64,000 bases of DNA from Sphagnum compactum. Its lineage: Eukaryota > Bryophyta > Sphagnopsida > Sphagnales. The translations under genes were made by a program, and so were the position numbers. The DNA lies in NCBI GenBank assembly GCA_965153455.1, contig OZ234500.1, positions 7,440,001-7,504,000 of the forward strand. The letters run 5' to 3'. Below, one piece after another: positions 24,427 to 36,184 of the stretch (within the stretch, counting starts at the first letter, position 1; each line of letters starts with the position of its first letter). The notes below the pieces were generated by a model, which worked only from the letters and a program-made list of their open reading frames with translations, ran no database searches and had not been told where the DNA came from.

Positions 24427-27400
24427 TTAGTGTTTGAAAGGTGTGGTCCGACGTGAGCCTGGAAACATGATCGAGGAAAAGGCAACAGCCAGCACAAGCA
24501 CAAACAAGCCTAGAACCACCATTCTGTCCCTGTCAACCTCCCTCCACAATGTCCCTCTTTGCCCGTGTTGTGACATTCCTGCAAGGTACTCTTGCTCCTG
24601 ATAGACACGAGAAACACACAGTAAGATTATATTTGTGCATTTTTGAATTCATTCACATTTGCAGATCTATCAACCCACAGGAGAAAACATACAAGTCCAA
24701 ATCCAATCCTCCTACCCAAAAGAAGCAGTGTTCTGGCCATGAGTGACCAAGCGAGGGGTAGGACCTGTTTATCCAGAACCCCTGACGTGAGGGTTTTGGC
24801 AGTGGCTTCCTCCAAGAAGTTCTCTGAGTTCTGGGGTGAAGAAGAATGTGAAGCCCAGCTTGGGTCACCAGTGAACCCAGCATAGGCAGCCTTTGTGTGT
24901 TTGATCCTCATCACTGACCCAAAAAAGTCAGTCACTGGCACCTGCAACAAAGTAGCAACCATCACATTCAAAAAAACTTTCAGACCAGGAATCATGAAAA
25001 GGCACATGGTATCAATTGCTAAACAAAAGACATGACTGGTGACAGATGCAACCAGTCACTTGGGATTCCTTCATAAGTTAACACATTAGAAGTTATGGAG
25101 TTTCAGGTGCAGTTCAAATTGCAGTTTCCATCTTTAGAAAAACAGCATTGGCACAATTTAAACTAAGGAGTCACAAACCGCACTGACTCATATATGCAAA
25201 GCACATTTATTTATTTACACCAAATTACATCCTTGCAAGGGCAAATAATCAAATGGAAGACAGGGAAGACCTGTATAAGTCTGAAAAAGCCTTAGTCAGC
25301 TTACCTTCTCTAAAGATCGCGAAAACAAGTCAGTTCGATAGTCCATGTGTGACATGAGTTGACTTGGGTCATAAGATTGCAACAAACTGCACTTTTCAAC
25401 ACAGGGATTCTCATTATCCAAAACATCTAATGCACAACACAATTACAAATACGAAAGCTCCTCCCAAACAACTCATTCTCAGCAGTTGTAGAGAAATATT
25501 AGCTCCATAGAAACACTGAAGTTGCTATGACAGTGTACTACATCAATTAGGGTTTCTATGCAAGTGGGCCATAATTGAGATCAGCCATAAATTCTGCATT
25601 TGCATGGCAGGAGAGGCGGATAAAACCAAACCTGTGTATGGTGGCATTGCTATGTATGTCAAGGTCCTCAAAGAATTGTAGAGTGTAGTATGTGAATCGA
25701 TCCACAACTGAAACACCTACCTGCCAATCACTAGCACCACCAAGAATCTGTAACTTTCTGGAAATACATGGGAGGATTAAACCAATCCCACCGGGTGTGT
25801 GATTTCAATTTATTGCATGTAATCAGAAATGACCAATAACAGAAAATTCAAAAACCATCTAGAAAAGCTTGATTTCAAAGCAAAAAGAATGGATTTGCTG
25901 GAGATACATCAAAAACACATACATCTGCATCAAGATGATGTGAATATGAGTTCTCTCCTTTCAGACTGCTCCCAACAGCAAGCACACTAGGTGAATATAA
26001 CTGCACCCAACAATCCATGGGAGAGAAACTGCATGATTTCTCTTACAAAGATGCATTTTCCCATTTCAAAATAGAGCCTTGTTTTTTGACCTCCTATTCA
26101 GAAATAAGGATTCAGAAGGTAGTGTAAACCCATGCGTTTCAAGTCTTCAATTGACAAGAGAGGCTGCACAGCGTAAAACATTGTAAAGATTGGCTTAGGT
26201 TAGATGCAATATTACTGGTGATTCAGCAATAGGGAGTTAACTTTCAAAAGAAAGAACCTGATAGAGGCACCTGAGAGTGAAGGGTTGCTGCCTGACAGGT
26301 ATCTACCATGACTAGGAGCTCCTTGTACCTAACAACAACTCCCAAATTGGGTAAGCAAGTGTGAAGGGGAAATCCAACAGAAAACAAAGGATTCTAAAAA
26401 TATCAGAAGACATGAAATTGAGCAAATTGTGGAAGTATAAAAAGCAATAAAAGCAACATTGATCAGTTTGGATATGGACCTTCTCTTCTCATGCATCTGT
26501 GCAAAAGCATCAGCAAGGTCACGGCTCTGTATTTCCTCCGCATCTTGGAATTTGAGAAACTCGTCACCACCATGACCAGTCATGTAGAGCAGCACATTGC
26601 TGCCCTCATCACTGAGCAGCCGTTTTGACTTTGGCACTGCCTCATCATGCCGACCTGTTAAAACACGAAGAAAATTCTCCACTGTAACTTCATATCCTCT
26701 GTAGTCTACCTGCACCCATCACCCAAAGATGTTTTCTGAGATCAAAAGTGGTGTGTGAAAGAAAAAACAAAAAATCTTCCTTAGACCACTGCTGAAACTT
26801 GTCAAAACTGAATGAATAGGAGCCCTTGACTTGATTGAGTCATAAAGACAATCTTTGAAGGTGTGTTGGACATAACACTTGCCTCAATGTTATCACCGTA
26901 CAAATTCAGACGATGGTTTTCATTATTGAAGACTTGTGCAGGATAGCTGTTGCGAGCATTACATGCAACATCATCAGCCAGCATCAATATGATGTGGTCA
27001 TCTGGAACTCCTAACCGCTTCACTGTCCTACAGAGAAAAAACACAGACACAAAGGCAAATGCAATTAGAACAAAACAATGACACCTTGACACCAGATGTT
27101 TGAGAGTTCTGACAACTAATGACTTCTGAATGTGATCACCAAATGTAGTTCCCAAGTCTTGTAGGTAAAATGGGATGCAACAGATGCTTCAAATGTTTGG
27201 TTCCAGAAAACCTGCCTGTACAAAGATAAAGTATTGGCCATGTGTCGATAGTTGAACCTGCATCCAAAACCATCAAAACGTTCTTTGAAGTGGTCAAAAG
27301 AAGATTCTGGCATCCAGATTGAACTGCCTCTACAATGAGTTACATTGGAATTTCATATGTCACCATAGCAATGGAAAACCGTAAAATGACCAGCTCCATT

Positions 27401-27926
27401 CATGTGGCCACCAACAGACCCTGAAATTTGCAAAAGTCCTAATTCTCAACAAATTCCAGCTGACATTCAAAGCAGCAACACTAGCTGCAAGAAAACAAAA
27501 AGTCCTATTCCTTGAAACCAAGCAAAACCAACAGCTTGTCCATTGCATTTTGGCCTGAATCATAAGAATAACCCTAAATCCCCTCTCTATTCGTGACTAG
27601 CAGGGAAACTTTCTTTGCCCCCCTAGAGAACATGCGACGCTGCAGCTACCACTGGAATTAGTGAGGAAAACCATCATGACCTAGCGTTGTCACAATGGGT
27701 ACAAAGTAGGGTTGCAACATATTTGCTAGAACTGGGGCAACAGGGCTAGGGTTCAGGGAGGAGGAAAAAACCAATAGCGAGATGTGCAAACAAGAACAGC
27801 CCAGTTGTTGGTATGTGAGGCTGCCCCTAATGGGGATGCATCGCCTCCTTCACACAGAAGGAGAATTGAAACCATCGAAACCATAATCACCATCGGCCCA
27901 TGCACAGGTGCAGCCAAATAGCCCAT
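24427..27926 (-). CDS. GPI8: GPI-anchor transamidase catalytic subunit (GPI8/PIG-K)
   Basis: Ten exons by eye: 27926-27772, 27257-27216, 27027-26883, 26709-26480, 26328-26271, 26000-25923, 25720-25632, 25386-25305, 24941-24716, 24578-24427, giving 418 residues. The protein is the C13 (legumain-like) cysteine protease of the ER transamidase complex that swaps a C-terminal propeptide for a GPI anchor. Signal peptide at about 1-30; [27 protein letters not shown] and the [20 protein letters not shown] block are near-invariant in the family. Catalytic His160 lies in YMTGHGG and Cys202 in [33 protein letters not shown] and [10 protein letters not shown] follow. The last exon adds a C-terminal membrane anchor (about 389-406). 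Introns 2 and 3 begin with GC. The donor ending exon 9 is uncertain (24716 or 24765); only the first keeps the membrane anchor in frame. Confidence 0.94.
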
Positions 27927-29496
27927 TTTTCCTTCACTGTCTGGACACAACCAACAACACCCTTCAGGTTGCTGATCTTCAAACACCCAAGCTCAATTGC
28001 TACTTGCACCCTACATGTCTACATCTCAACAACCATACCCATCAGCAATTTGCCCCTGACTTACAACATCATTCTCTCAAGAATACTACTGTTTTCTTTT
28101 CGTCAACAAAACCCCAATGAAACCTTGATCTAGGCTTTTTCTGCATCTGCAACTCCAAGAATCTCCAGAACAGAAACGACATTGATGTTCAGCTCCCTCG
28201 CCGACTCTCGACATCCCTTTTCTAGGAGTTGCAGATGCGTGGAAAGGCCTATGGACTAAAAGCGCCTCTTACGTAGTTTTTCTTCATCGCCGGAAACCTT
28301 CCTCCTAGTCTTTCTCGATACATACGTACCAGAGCACCGTATAACGTACTTCCCACGATACCTACACAAACGCCTCATACGTAGCTTTGTCATTATACGA
28401 GTACGCTTATAGGTTTTTCTGTCAGTTTCGTAGGCTGGATGAAAAATGCAAATAAATGGAAACAAGTAGGTACCTATAAGTTTTGATCTTTAGCACGTAA
28501 ATTTAAACCACTTTAAATTGTGTAAAATGTTTGAGCTTTCAGGTGCAGGGTTTTGTTTATTCTTTTCTTCATCTTTGTGATGTTCAAAAGCTGGCTTATT
28601 TTTTTCCCCCAAAATTAGTAAAATTAGTCTAATTTACACTCGTTTTAAAAATAAAATCAAGAAATTTCCCAAACGTTGTGGTTGAAAATGCCACAAAATT
28701 TGTTGGGAAAAAAAATTTCACTATTTAGGAGCTTTACCACATGCAAAAAGGTCTAATGAACTGAAAGGTCTTTACCTGCTGATTGGGCAGGTTAATTGGC
28801 AGAATCAGCCGCCTCAGCCTATTCAGCCATTTCCAATCTTCCTATGCTGCTTTATAACCTACCTCCAGGAATCTTTGTGGAATAGAACATGCCCTAGAGG
28901 GGTACATTCTGTCTCTTAGGTAGTCACTAGGGTAATGAGAAATTTGGATGTACTCTAGATATTTTTTGAAGGAAAAAAAAAACAGAATTCAAGCTCTTGA
29001 TTTCTTATAATGTAATGATTTTTATTAAAGGTTTTCCTGGCTTTTTTTCCACACCCCTGACTAACTAACTGCAGATGATTTCAAATAATTTGTTGTAATT
29101 TCTGAATAAATATCGGTATCACTTGTAATGTGAGATTAGAGAGGGGAATTCAGGGATGGAAATTGCAATGGACCTGAGCTTGTAAGTACTCCACAAATAC
29201 TTTTTTACACTGGAAAACTAAGATACCCAGATAAACACGTGAAACCAGTTGCATGGAAAACCAAAAACGTATTTTTGTACGTATATTCATGAAGTTGGTG
29301 ACAATTACATACGAAATCAGCGGCTTTCAAGCCTGGGCGATTCATACTATTGGCATACATTATTCATATGCCCTCAACACTTACATACTTAATCAGCTCT
29401 ACAAATGTGAGTTGCTCTAAAAACAGTATGGATTATGAAAATTTTAATTTGCTCTCGGATACCCGTTCCCCTGCATTTAATTAAGGCCACGACACA
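27927..29496. other. Intergenic: GPI8 promoter/leader, then AT-rich spacer
   Basis: 27927-28250 is C-rich on the + strand and probably carries the GPI8 5' leader and core promoter on the - strand. 28260-28440 is unusually rich in CG-containing words such as TACGTA and CGTACT. The remainder is AT-rich without gene signals. Confidence 0.45.
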
Positions 29497-29705
29497 TACA
29501 CCTGTAGAAGACAAACTTCCATACCTCTACAAATACACCTGTAGAAGACAAACTTCTGTACTTCTACAAATCCACTTGTAGAAGACAAAAATTCTGTACC
29601 TCTAGAAATCCACCTGTAGAAGATCAAAATTCTCTACCTCTACAAATCCACCTGTAGAAGATCAAAATTCTCTACCTCTACAAATCCAGCTGTAGAAGAC
29701 AAAAG
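29497..29705. repeat. 38-bp tandem repeat with internal hairpins (6 units)
   Basis: The word GTAGAAG recurs at about 29503, 29541, 29577, 29615, 29653 and 29691. A unit reads ACCTGTAGAAGAYMAAAMTT then CTRTACCTCTACAAATCC. TGTAGA and TCTACA within a unit are complementary, so each can form a short stem. The last two units are nearly identical, suggesting recent expansion. It lies about 200 bp beyond the stop codon of the HMA gene. Confidence 0.85.
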
Positions 29706-29899
29706 TATATTATACTTTGTATCTACGCTCATGTACGTAGTAGCCAGGTCCAAGAACTCAAATACAACATGTATATACGTATTCGTAGCCGCTTCGAAAA
29801 CGCAGCTATGTCGAAGAAATCACCTCCCAACTTGTATCGGAAAGTACATAATATTTATACGTATTCCAGTACTGTATTCGTACGTAGAAGCAGAGTAGT

Positions 29900-31930
29900 C
29901 TAAGCATCAGTGTTCCGCGATGAGCTACGATGGGCAGTCGTCGTCGTCCCAGATTGCTGCTGGTGCACAGAAGTAGTACGCGAGTCGCGGATCCACAACT
30001 CAGAGCGCTTCTTGATCTTCTTCACGCGCTTGAGTACTTTCTGGGGTTGCACATCTCCCGTTACTGTCACTCTCTGGTTCGACTGGTCACATAGTACCCC
30101 TTCAACACCTGCAGAATACCCACAAGATTAGTACTTATGACAGTTCTAAGATTTCAGGCTGCACCATCGGGAATTGCAGGTAATCCCAATTACAAGAAGA
30201 GCAGAGCTTGAGATTATACTAGAGTTATGCTCTCAGGTTTCCTCTCAGGCCTCATCACTTTTGCAAATGCGAGTATGATAACACTGTAAACAAGCGGCTC
30301 ATCGCTTTGAAATGGCTCTGCCCATTCCATGACATCCATAACCTGATGATAAGTATTCAACAATATACTAAACTGGAAATGCATGGTGGTTAGCATGGTG
30401 AAGCCCAAGTGGATACTCTAATTAGTATGCCGGAAATGTTTTTATCGTGGACTCCACATGACCTTAGAATGTAGGAATATCAAACTTTGGCCTATCTCTG
30501 GGTGCATCACAATGTCTCTACCCTGAAGGCAGAGCCAATAAACCAGCGGCTCATCACTTAATGGTTCTGCCGTTTCAATGACATCATATGGAAGATAAAT
30601 CTTTAACGTACTAACTTGGAAAAATAATATGGTGGTTAGCATGGTAAAGCCCAAGTGGAACCTTCAGTTATGCCGGAAATGTTTCTGTTTTGGACTCGAC
30701 ATTCAGGACCCTAGAATGTAGCGATACCAAACTTTGGCCTGTTTCTGGTGGGTGCATCACAATGTCTCTACCTTGAAGCCAACAGAGCCAATAAACAATG
30801 TACCGCGCAAAGGAATAGTACCCGAGAAAGCAAGCATGATGATCAGGAGCTTACCATCCATGTCCAGGAGTGATTCCTTGACCCTCTCCTCACATCTTTC
30901 GCAGCACAGTGGCACCCTCAGTTCCAAACGAGTCTGCAGCAGCATCGCCGTGCCGGCAGAGGGTTAGAGACATCCAGGCAAAGAACTCTGACAAACTCCC
31001 ACTTAAACATTGGCAGCATAGGAATCCCATAGGAATCACCAAAAGCAGCATGAAAGATTATGAACTTGGAAATCAAGAGAATCTTTCCATGTACTCATTT
31101 TTGAAGCTTTTGGGAAGAGGAAGTTCCTGTACCGGAAGACTAGTCTTGTGGCGAGGCCCAGCTCCCGTTTGGTTGCTGAGAGAGAGTTGCTGACTAGTGC
31201 GGCTGGAAGGATCTACAGTGCTGCTGCTCATGGAGTATTGGCGAGACGAGTTCTGATTAGCTGTATTAGTAGCTGGAAGAACCTCAGCAGCTTGACGAGC
31301 TGAAAGATGTCTGTTTGCAGGAGGAGGAGTGACCTGTTGCTGCACCTCGTCTGCACGGCCAGCTGCTGAATATTGCAAATGTGGGCTCATCAAACGCCTG
31401 TCCGTGTAAGTCATAGGCTCTAGGGCCTCGTGACCGCGAGCTGATGACTGCACTAGTTGATCATGCCTAGTGTCTGTATGAGCGTACTGTCGATGAACCA
31501 GGTCATGATGATCACGAGCTGCAGGTTGCATATTGTATTGGCTTGAAGCTCTCGATTGACTAGCGTCTGTGTAAGTGGGAATCATCTCGTGATGATCGCG
31601 AGGAGCAGCTGGTTGCATGTATCGGCTTGCTGTGTACTGACTGTCTGTGTAAGCACTAGGAAGATTCCGGTAATCACGAGCAGCAACTGGTTGCATGTAT
31701 CGGTTTGCTGTGTAATATTGCCGGTGATCTGTGTAAGCACCAGGAATCATCTCGTAATCATGAGCAGCTGCTGGTTGCATGTATCGGTTCCCTGGGTAAT
31801 AATAATGTCTGTCTGTGTAACTCGGAATCTCGTAATCACGATCTCGTTGCATGTACGCGCTTACAGGGATATGGCTGCTATTGCCAAGCACCCAAATTGG
31901 CTCGTTCTCGCCATAGAAAAGCTGCACCAT
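29900..31930 (-). CDS. HMA-domain metal-binding protein with N-terminal repeat region
   Basis: Model: exons 31930-31133, 30933-30855 and 30108-29900, 361 residues. Residues about 267 on form a heavy-metal-associated (ferredoxin-like) domain split by an intron: TRLELRVPLCCERCEERVKE with the metal-binding CxxC (CERC), then GVEGVLCDQSNQRVTVTGDV and KVLKRVKKIKKRSELW. HMA proteins bind soft metals and act as chaperones or protein partners. The long N-terminal exon is Tyr/Gln/Arg-rich with about five diverged units containing YTD and RYMQPAA. The C terminus (SSRNTDA) lacks a CaaX box, so it is not isoprenylated as in typical HIPPs. The exon 2/3 junction is phase-consistent; the exon 1 donor is uncertain (31133 keeps frame; the better-looking GA/GTACAT at about 31092 does not). 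A 5' UTR intron upstream is likely. Confidence 0.75.
30227..30800. repeat. Tandem duplication inside the HMA-gene intron (about 2.3 units of about 248 bp)
   Basis: Landmarks repeat at about 248-bp spacing: GCGGCTCATC near 30293 and 30545, TGGTTAGCATGGT near 30386 and 30632, CCAATAAAC near 30536 and 30787, and ACTTTGGCCT plus GGTGCATCACAATGTCTCTA in the last two units. The repeat fills most of the 746-bp intron (30854-30109). Confidence 0.85.
31200..31850 (-). repeat. Coding tandem repeat in the HMA gene N-terminal exon
   Basis: On the + strand, GGTTGCATGTATCGG-type words recur near 31611, 31690 and 31774, with more diverged copies near 31525 and 31850. In protein they give the units RYMQPAA, then DYE/DYR/DHHE, then YTD. 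The spacing near 80-84 bp is a multiple of three or close to it, and the frame is kept. Confidence 0.75.
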
Positions 31931-33284
31931 GTCAGCACGAATGACATAGTCTCAGTTACAAAACACTGGAACTCAGAAGATCAAAACAAGAATATACACC
32001 CAAATCACACGAAACGGGTATTGTCACTGTGAAGCTGCCAACTTGAGTGACTACAAAATGTGCCCAAACAGAAGCAACCTTTTCTCATGTGTGATCCTCT
32101 CTTCAAGTTCAAAATGACAGTGGTCGACAAAGACAGGAATTGTGCAAGAGAATTATGATGACATTACCTCAGCCATAGACATCATGTTTGCTGGCGTGAA
32201 ATTGAATATTGTCAAGCCTTGTTTGAAGACAGAATAATATCCTGATCAAGCTAGAAGAAGCTGCAGGCAGGCAGGCTAGTCCCTCCCAAAAAAAACTTTT
32301 GATCTAATTAGTATGTACCCAAAACTCAAAACAGTTGGTAATTAATTCCACACTAGGAAAGCAAATAACTTCAGGTAGAACTTATACTAGACTCTTGATC
32401 AATCCCAGCTAGAGATGAATTCCTCTGTTCAATCGATCATATCTATTGCAGCTAAAGGATGTCCAAAGGGTGTAATAGCACTGGTGACGGTGGGCATGGT
32501 ATAAAAAGCGAGAGAAACTGGATGCAACAAAATGGATTTGCAGATTCGGAAACAATTTGCACATGACCAGACTTTGGAAGCAGGATTGTGCGAGACTAGA
32601 AGAGGAGAGCTTAAAACAACAACAGTAGTGCAGCAATGGATCCTACAACTTGTCCAGAACACTTGTGAAAGCTGAAATGGTATGAAAGATATGGTAGAGA
32701 GGAAGGGGGTGGGGAGTAGAGTTAAATAGCAGCAGCTGCTGCAACAGATCAAGCTGAACCCAGTACTACTTGGGCAGCTACAAGCTCCAAAGCTGCTCAA
32801 GTGGGTCTCTGCAGTTGTGTAACCAAAAAATTCTCGCTCTTGCCCAAGAGAATTCAAGGGCCCGGGTGCTGTGGTCCGCTAGCTGGTCCGCTGCTAGTTA
32901 CGAGAACAACGCATTCATCCAGCTGCAGCAGACTTGTACTGAGCAGTAAAACCCTGAATGCGGATTGTTCCACTTCGCGGCACCATGGGCCTTCTCTGGA
33001 ATCGGGCACTAAGTTCCATAGAAGAAAGTCTGACAGAAGGAGAGAGGGGAAAGGGGGGGGGCGGGGGCGGGGAGAGTGGGGCTGGGCATGGACTCTTTTC
33101 TCTTCAACAATAGTTTGTCTTCAACTGTAAAGTATTAGCAGCAACTTGGAACAGCTTTTTAGGAAGACAAATTAGACTGGGATTTAACTTGTTGGGAAGC
33201 CCCACCACCTCAAGAAGGCTGGAGCTATTGGTAAGTTGGCACTTGTCTACTGAAGCTGTTTAGCAGACATACCTGAGTCCTGAT
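31931..33284. other. Upstream region of the HMA gene
   Basis: No separate gene seen. On the - strand it probably holds the HMA gene leader (an acceptor-like AG just upstream of the start, near 31950) and promoter. A TATTTAA box-like word lies near 32730 on the - strand. A G-run tract (about 33051-33075) and GAGAG sequence follow. Confidence 0.4.
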
Positions 33285-33876
33285 CAGTGTTGGCCGGTTC
33301 TGAACCCTTTTTTAAGACAACCTCCAATCTTGGTTTTGGCACTTAAAAAAAAGTTCACAATGTTGCTAAGTTCTTCAGGTGTGGGTTTCAGCCCACTTCT
33401 TCAAATTTTTAAACCCTGTGGTTTCAGTTCGGGGCACATTTTGTCAAATTTGAGAACCTCTGAGATCTGGGTTCCAAGTTTCAACATCGGATTTGGTTTT
33501 ATGTTTATATTACACACTCCTCAAGATTGGAGATTGTATAGGTAGAGAGTTTTACATCTGAGGATTGTATGGTTACTAAGTTCTGCAACTTATTAAAACT
33601 AATCATTTACATAGAATTAAGTTCAATCTACTTGCCAACTCTTTAAATAAAGAATAAAAAATCAACTTGCCTACTTAATAAACTCGAGACTATGTTCAAG
33701 AGTTGTTTCTCAGAACTTTGGTTTTAGTTTTGATTCTATCTCAAGACAAATTTCACTGTCTAGTTCTTGTGCTGATTCCATAAAAAGGGTGTTAGTTTGG
33801 GTCTGGCTCACAAACTGGCCTAAACTTGAACTCTCAGATTTTTTGGGGTTGCAATTTGGGGAATCTGCCAACACTG
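33285..33876. mobile_element. hAT-like MITE, copy 2 (592 bp)
   Basis: The ends are CAGTGTTGGCCGGTTC on the left and, on the opposite strand, CAGTGTTGGCAGATTC on the right. The flanking 8-mers GTCCTGAT and GTCCTAAG agree at six of eight positions, as expected for an aged hAT target duplication. The interior is rich in TTTGGTTTTG/GAACC words like copy 1, and has no ORF. Confidence 0.8.
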
Positions 33877-36184
33877 GTCCTAAGTACTAACTCTAGGATG
33901 GGCTTCGATAGCAACCCATCACACCCCTCTCTCACATCCATTGTTTTTTTCTTGTCAATTTTGTGATGTAGCCAACTTAGGTGCGTAGTAAGATTTAGCC
34001 ATATTTGGTGTAAAATGAAATATGAAAGAAAACAAAGGTACAAGCATCCTTCTATATTTTTGGCTACCTACGAGAACCAAATATAAGAATTTGGTGACTT
34101 TCATTAAATTTTTTTTAAAATTCTGGTGATTGAAAACCCAAAAATCACATCATTTTCATCTTTTGAATTTTTACCCAAATTGGTGACCATTCATTGGTAG
34201 ATTTAGCCACTTTTGGTTGTAAAATGAAATATAAAAGTAAACAAGTTTGAGCCCTTTCTATATTTTTGCCTTCCAACTGGAATCAAATATAGCCTAGCGA
34301 TATTTTTAAATTTTCTGAATTATGACAATTGAAACCCTCCAAAATCACATTCATTTTCATATTTAAATTTTGAGTTGGGACTTTTGGCTAAATTTTTCCA
34401 ATAAAAAAAAGGATGGTAATTCGAACATATCTGTTTGCGGTGATTTTCTTTTAAACAGAAAAAAAAGAATGAATGATGCTTTTGAGGTTTTCTTCATCAT
34501 CTCTTCAAAACAAAATTAAGATATTCGCCAAATTTAGACATAGGTTGTCAACTATACAAGGAAAACTAAAAAATATGTACAATCCTTCCATACCAGGGTT
34601 TTTATTTTCCAATTTCTGCTTCCACATTGGTGGAGAGCCATCCGAACAAGGATGTAGAATTAAATGGTAATCAATCATTAGGACTTGTCCAAAAAATTAA
34701 AAAAGACCTTTCTATAATCTGCATATCTATTATAGCTTGAAATAGAGATATGATGAACCTAATCCAAAATTGCTCCTTTTTTTTAAATTAAAAAAAAAAA
34801 GAATCTTGTGACAGAGTACCCCCTTTTTCCAAAAAACTTTGGCAATAGTGCAAAATTTTTCGAAAAAAAAACACACATTTTCAAACGCCTTGGCATTTAT
34901 TGCTATATCTTTATGGGTATCCTTGCGGGTGAAATTACTTTATAAAGCTGAAAAAGAAACCCTGCTTCCCAGCATCAATAATTTTTGCAACCTTCTTACA
35001 AAGGCACTGAAAATTTGGGGGAAAATAGCCACTGCAAACATGTGCATTTCAATCCTGTTGTCAGATATTTTGTTTATGGGAAATCTTGAGGAGGTAACCC
35101 CATTCCCACTTCTTGTCTCTCTTCCTCCCCCCAAGGAAAAAAAAAAAAAAGAGCCATGTAAGTTGCATGTTCAACCATTCCAAAAACAAAAAAAGGAGCC
35201 ATTTGAATTGCATGTTCAACTATTCCATTGGCTGCATGCAAATCCTAAAACTATTTTCCACTAATTTTGGCCTGAATTATTAGCCTTTGCAAAGAGCAGG
35301 GGTACCTTGGGAGGCCCCTTCACTTCATGTCACTACTTGTCATTGGTTGCATGGAAATACTATTCCTAAAATTGGCTGTCACTATTTTTGGCCTGGACTA
35401 GTAGCTCTCTTCCTTAGAACACCCTACTTATTGTGATTGTACCCACTTTCAACTGATTTATTGTGGGTCCATGGGCTACCAAAATATTGTATCATGATAT
35501 CTCTTTTCATCAGAGGTGATAGTGGGGTTGGTAAATTTGAGGAGTTCCTTGTTGTACACAACCGTGAGAGAGAAAGAGTCGAGATCAGATCTGCTGGCAT
35601 TCACTAGAGCAGCAGCTGCTCTCAACATGAATTCATCATAACATTATGTCCCCACAACTCATGACCCTGCCATTAGTCGAGGTCAAAATAAGTGATGAAC
35701 ACAGTTGGGAATAGAAACTCAGTGTGGTGTGACTGGGTCGCACTATACAGATGCATGTTGAACTCGTGTTACATACATAGAAGGGTGTACTTAGGGGGAA
35801 AACAATGGTCCTGGCACAGAATTCCATCTGCACTCTTTCCGTCTTCCTCATTGGAATGCTACCTAACTCGACTACCAACTTGCCCTAGGTCCCTTCTTTT
35901 GGGAATGTCCCCCATGCTGCTGGGGCCTTAAACTGCACATAATCAACTGCAAGAAGGTAAATCTCACTGCCGTGTTGCATTCTGAATCGTTCTTGAGACG
36001 AGCACTCTTTTTTGATAACTACCTTCTTCTTGAACAAGATGGAAGTAATTTACTTTTCATCCATGCCGAGCCCCTTTTTGTCTGTGAAGAGGGCTGGTGG
36101 TTATGAGACATAACGGTCAGCTCAATTTGCTGTCCCTATTGATTGAGACCACCAGGCTACTGAATATAGATTCAACATTCTCAT
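33877..36184. other. Intergenic with local duplications
   Basis: Two diverged copies of a roughly 210-bp segment sit at about 33965-34165 and 34190-34375 (shared TAGCCA, GTAAAATGAAATAT, TTTCTATATTTTTG, AATCACATC). Another direct duplication covers 35150-35280 and 35335-35405 (GCATGTTCAAC, TTTTGGCCTG). No gene recognised. Confidence 0.5.

Noticed and set aside
31556-32032. + strand ORF of 158 residues over the HMA gene repeats
   Set aside because: It mirrors the repeat-rich coding exon on the other strand; its apparent repeats come from the same DNA repeats.
32409-32857. - strand ORFs upstream of the HMA gene
   Set aside because: Composition is UTR/promoter-like (Ser/Cys/Leu from CT-rich DNA), with no domain and no in-phase join to the HMA exon that I could find.
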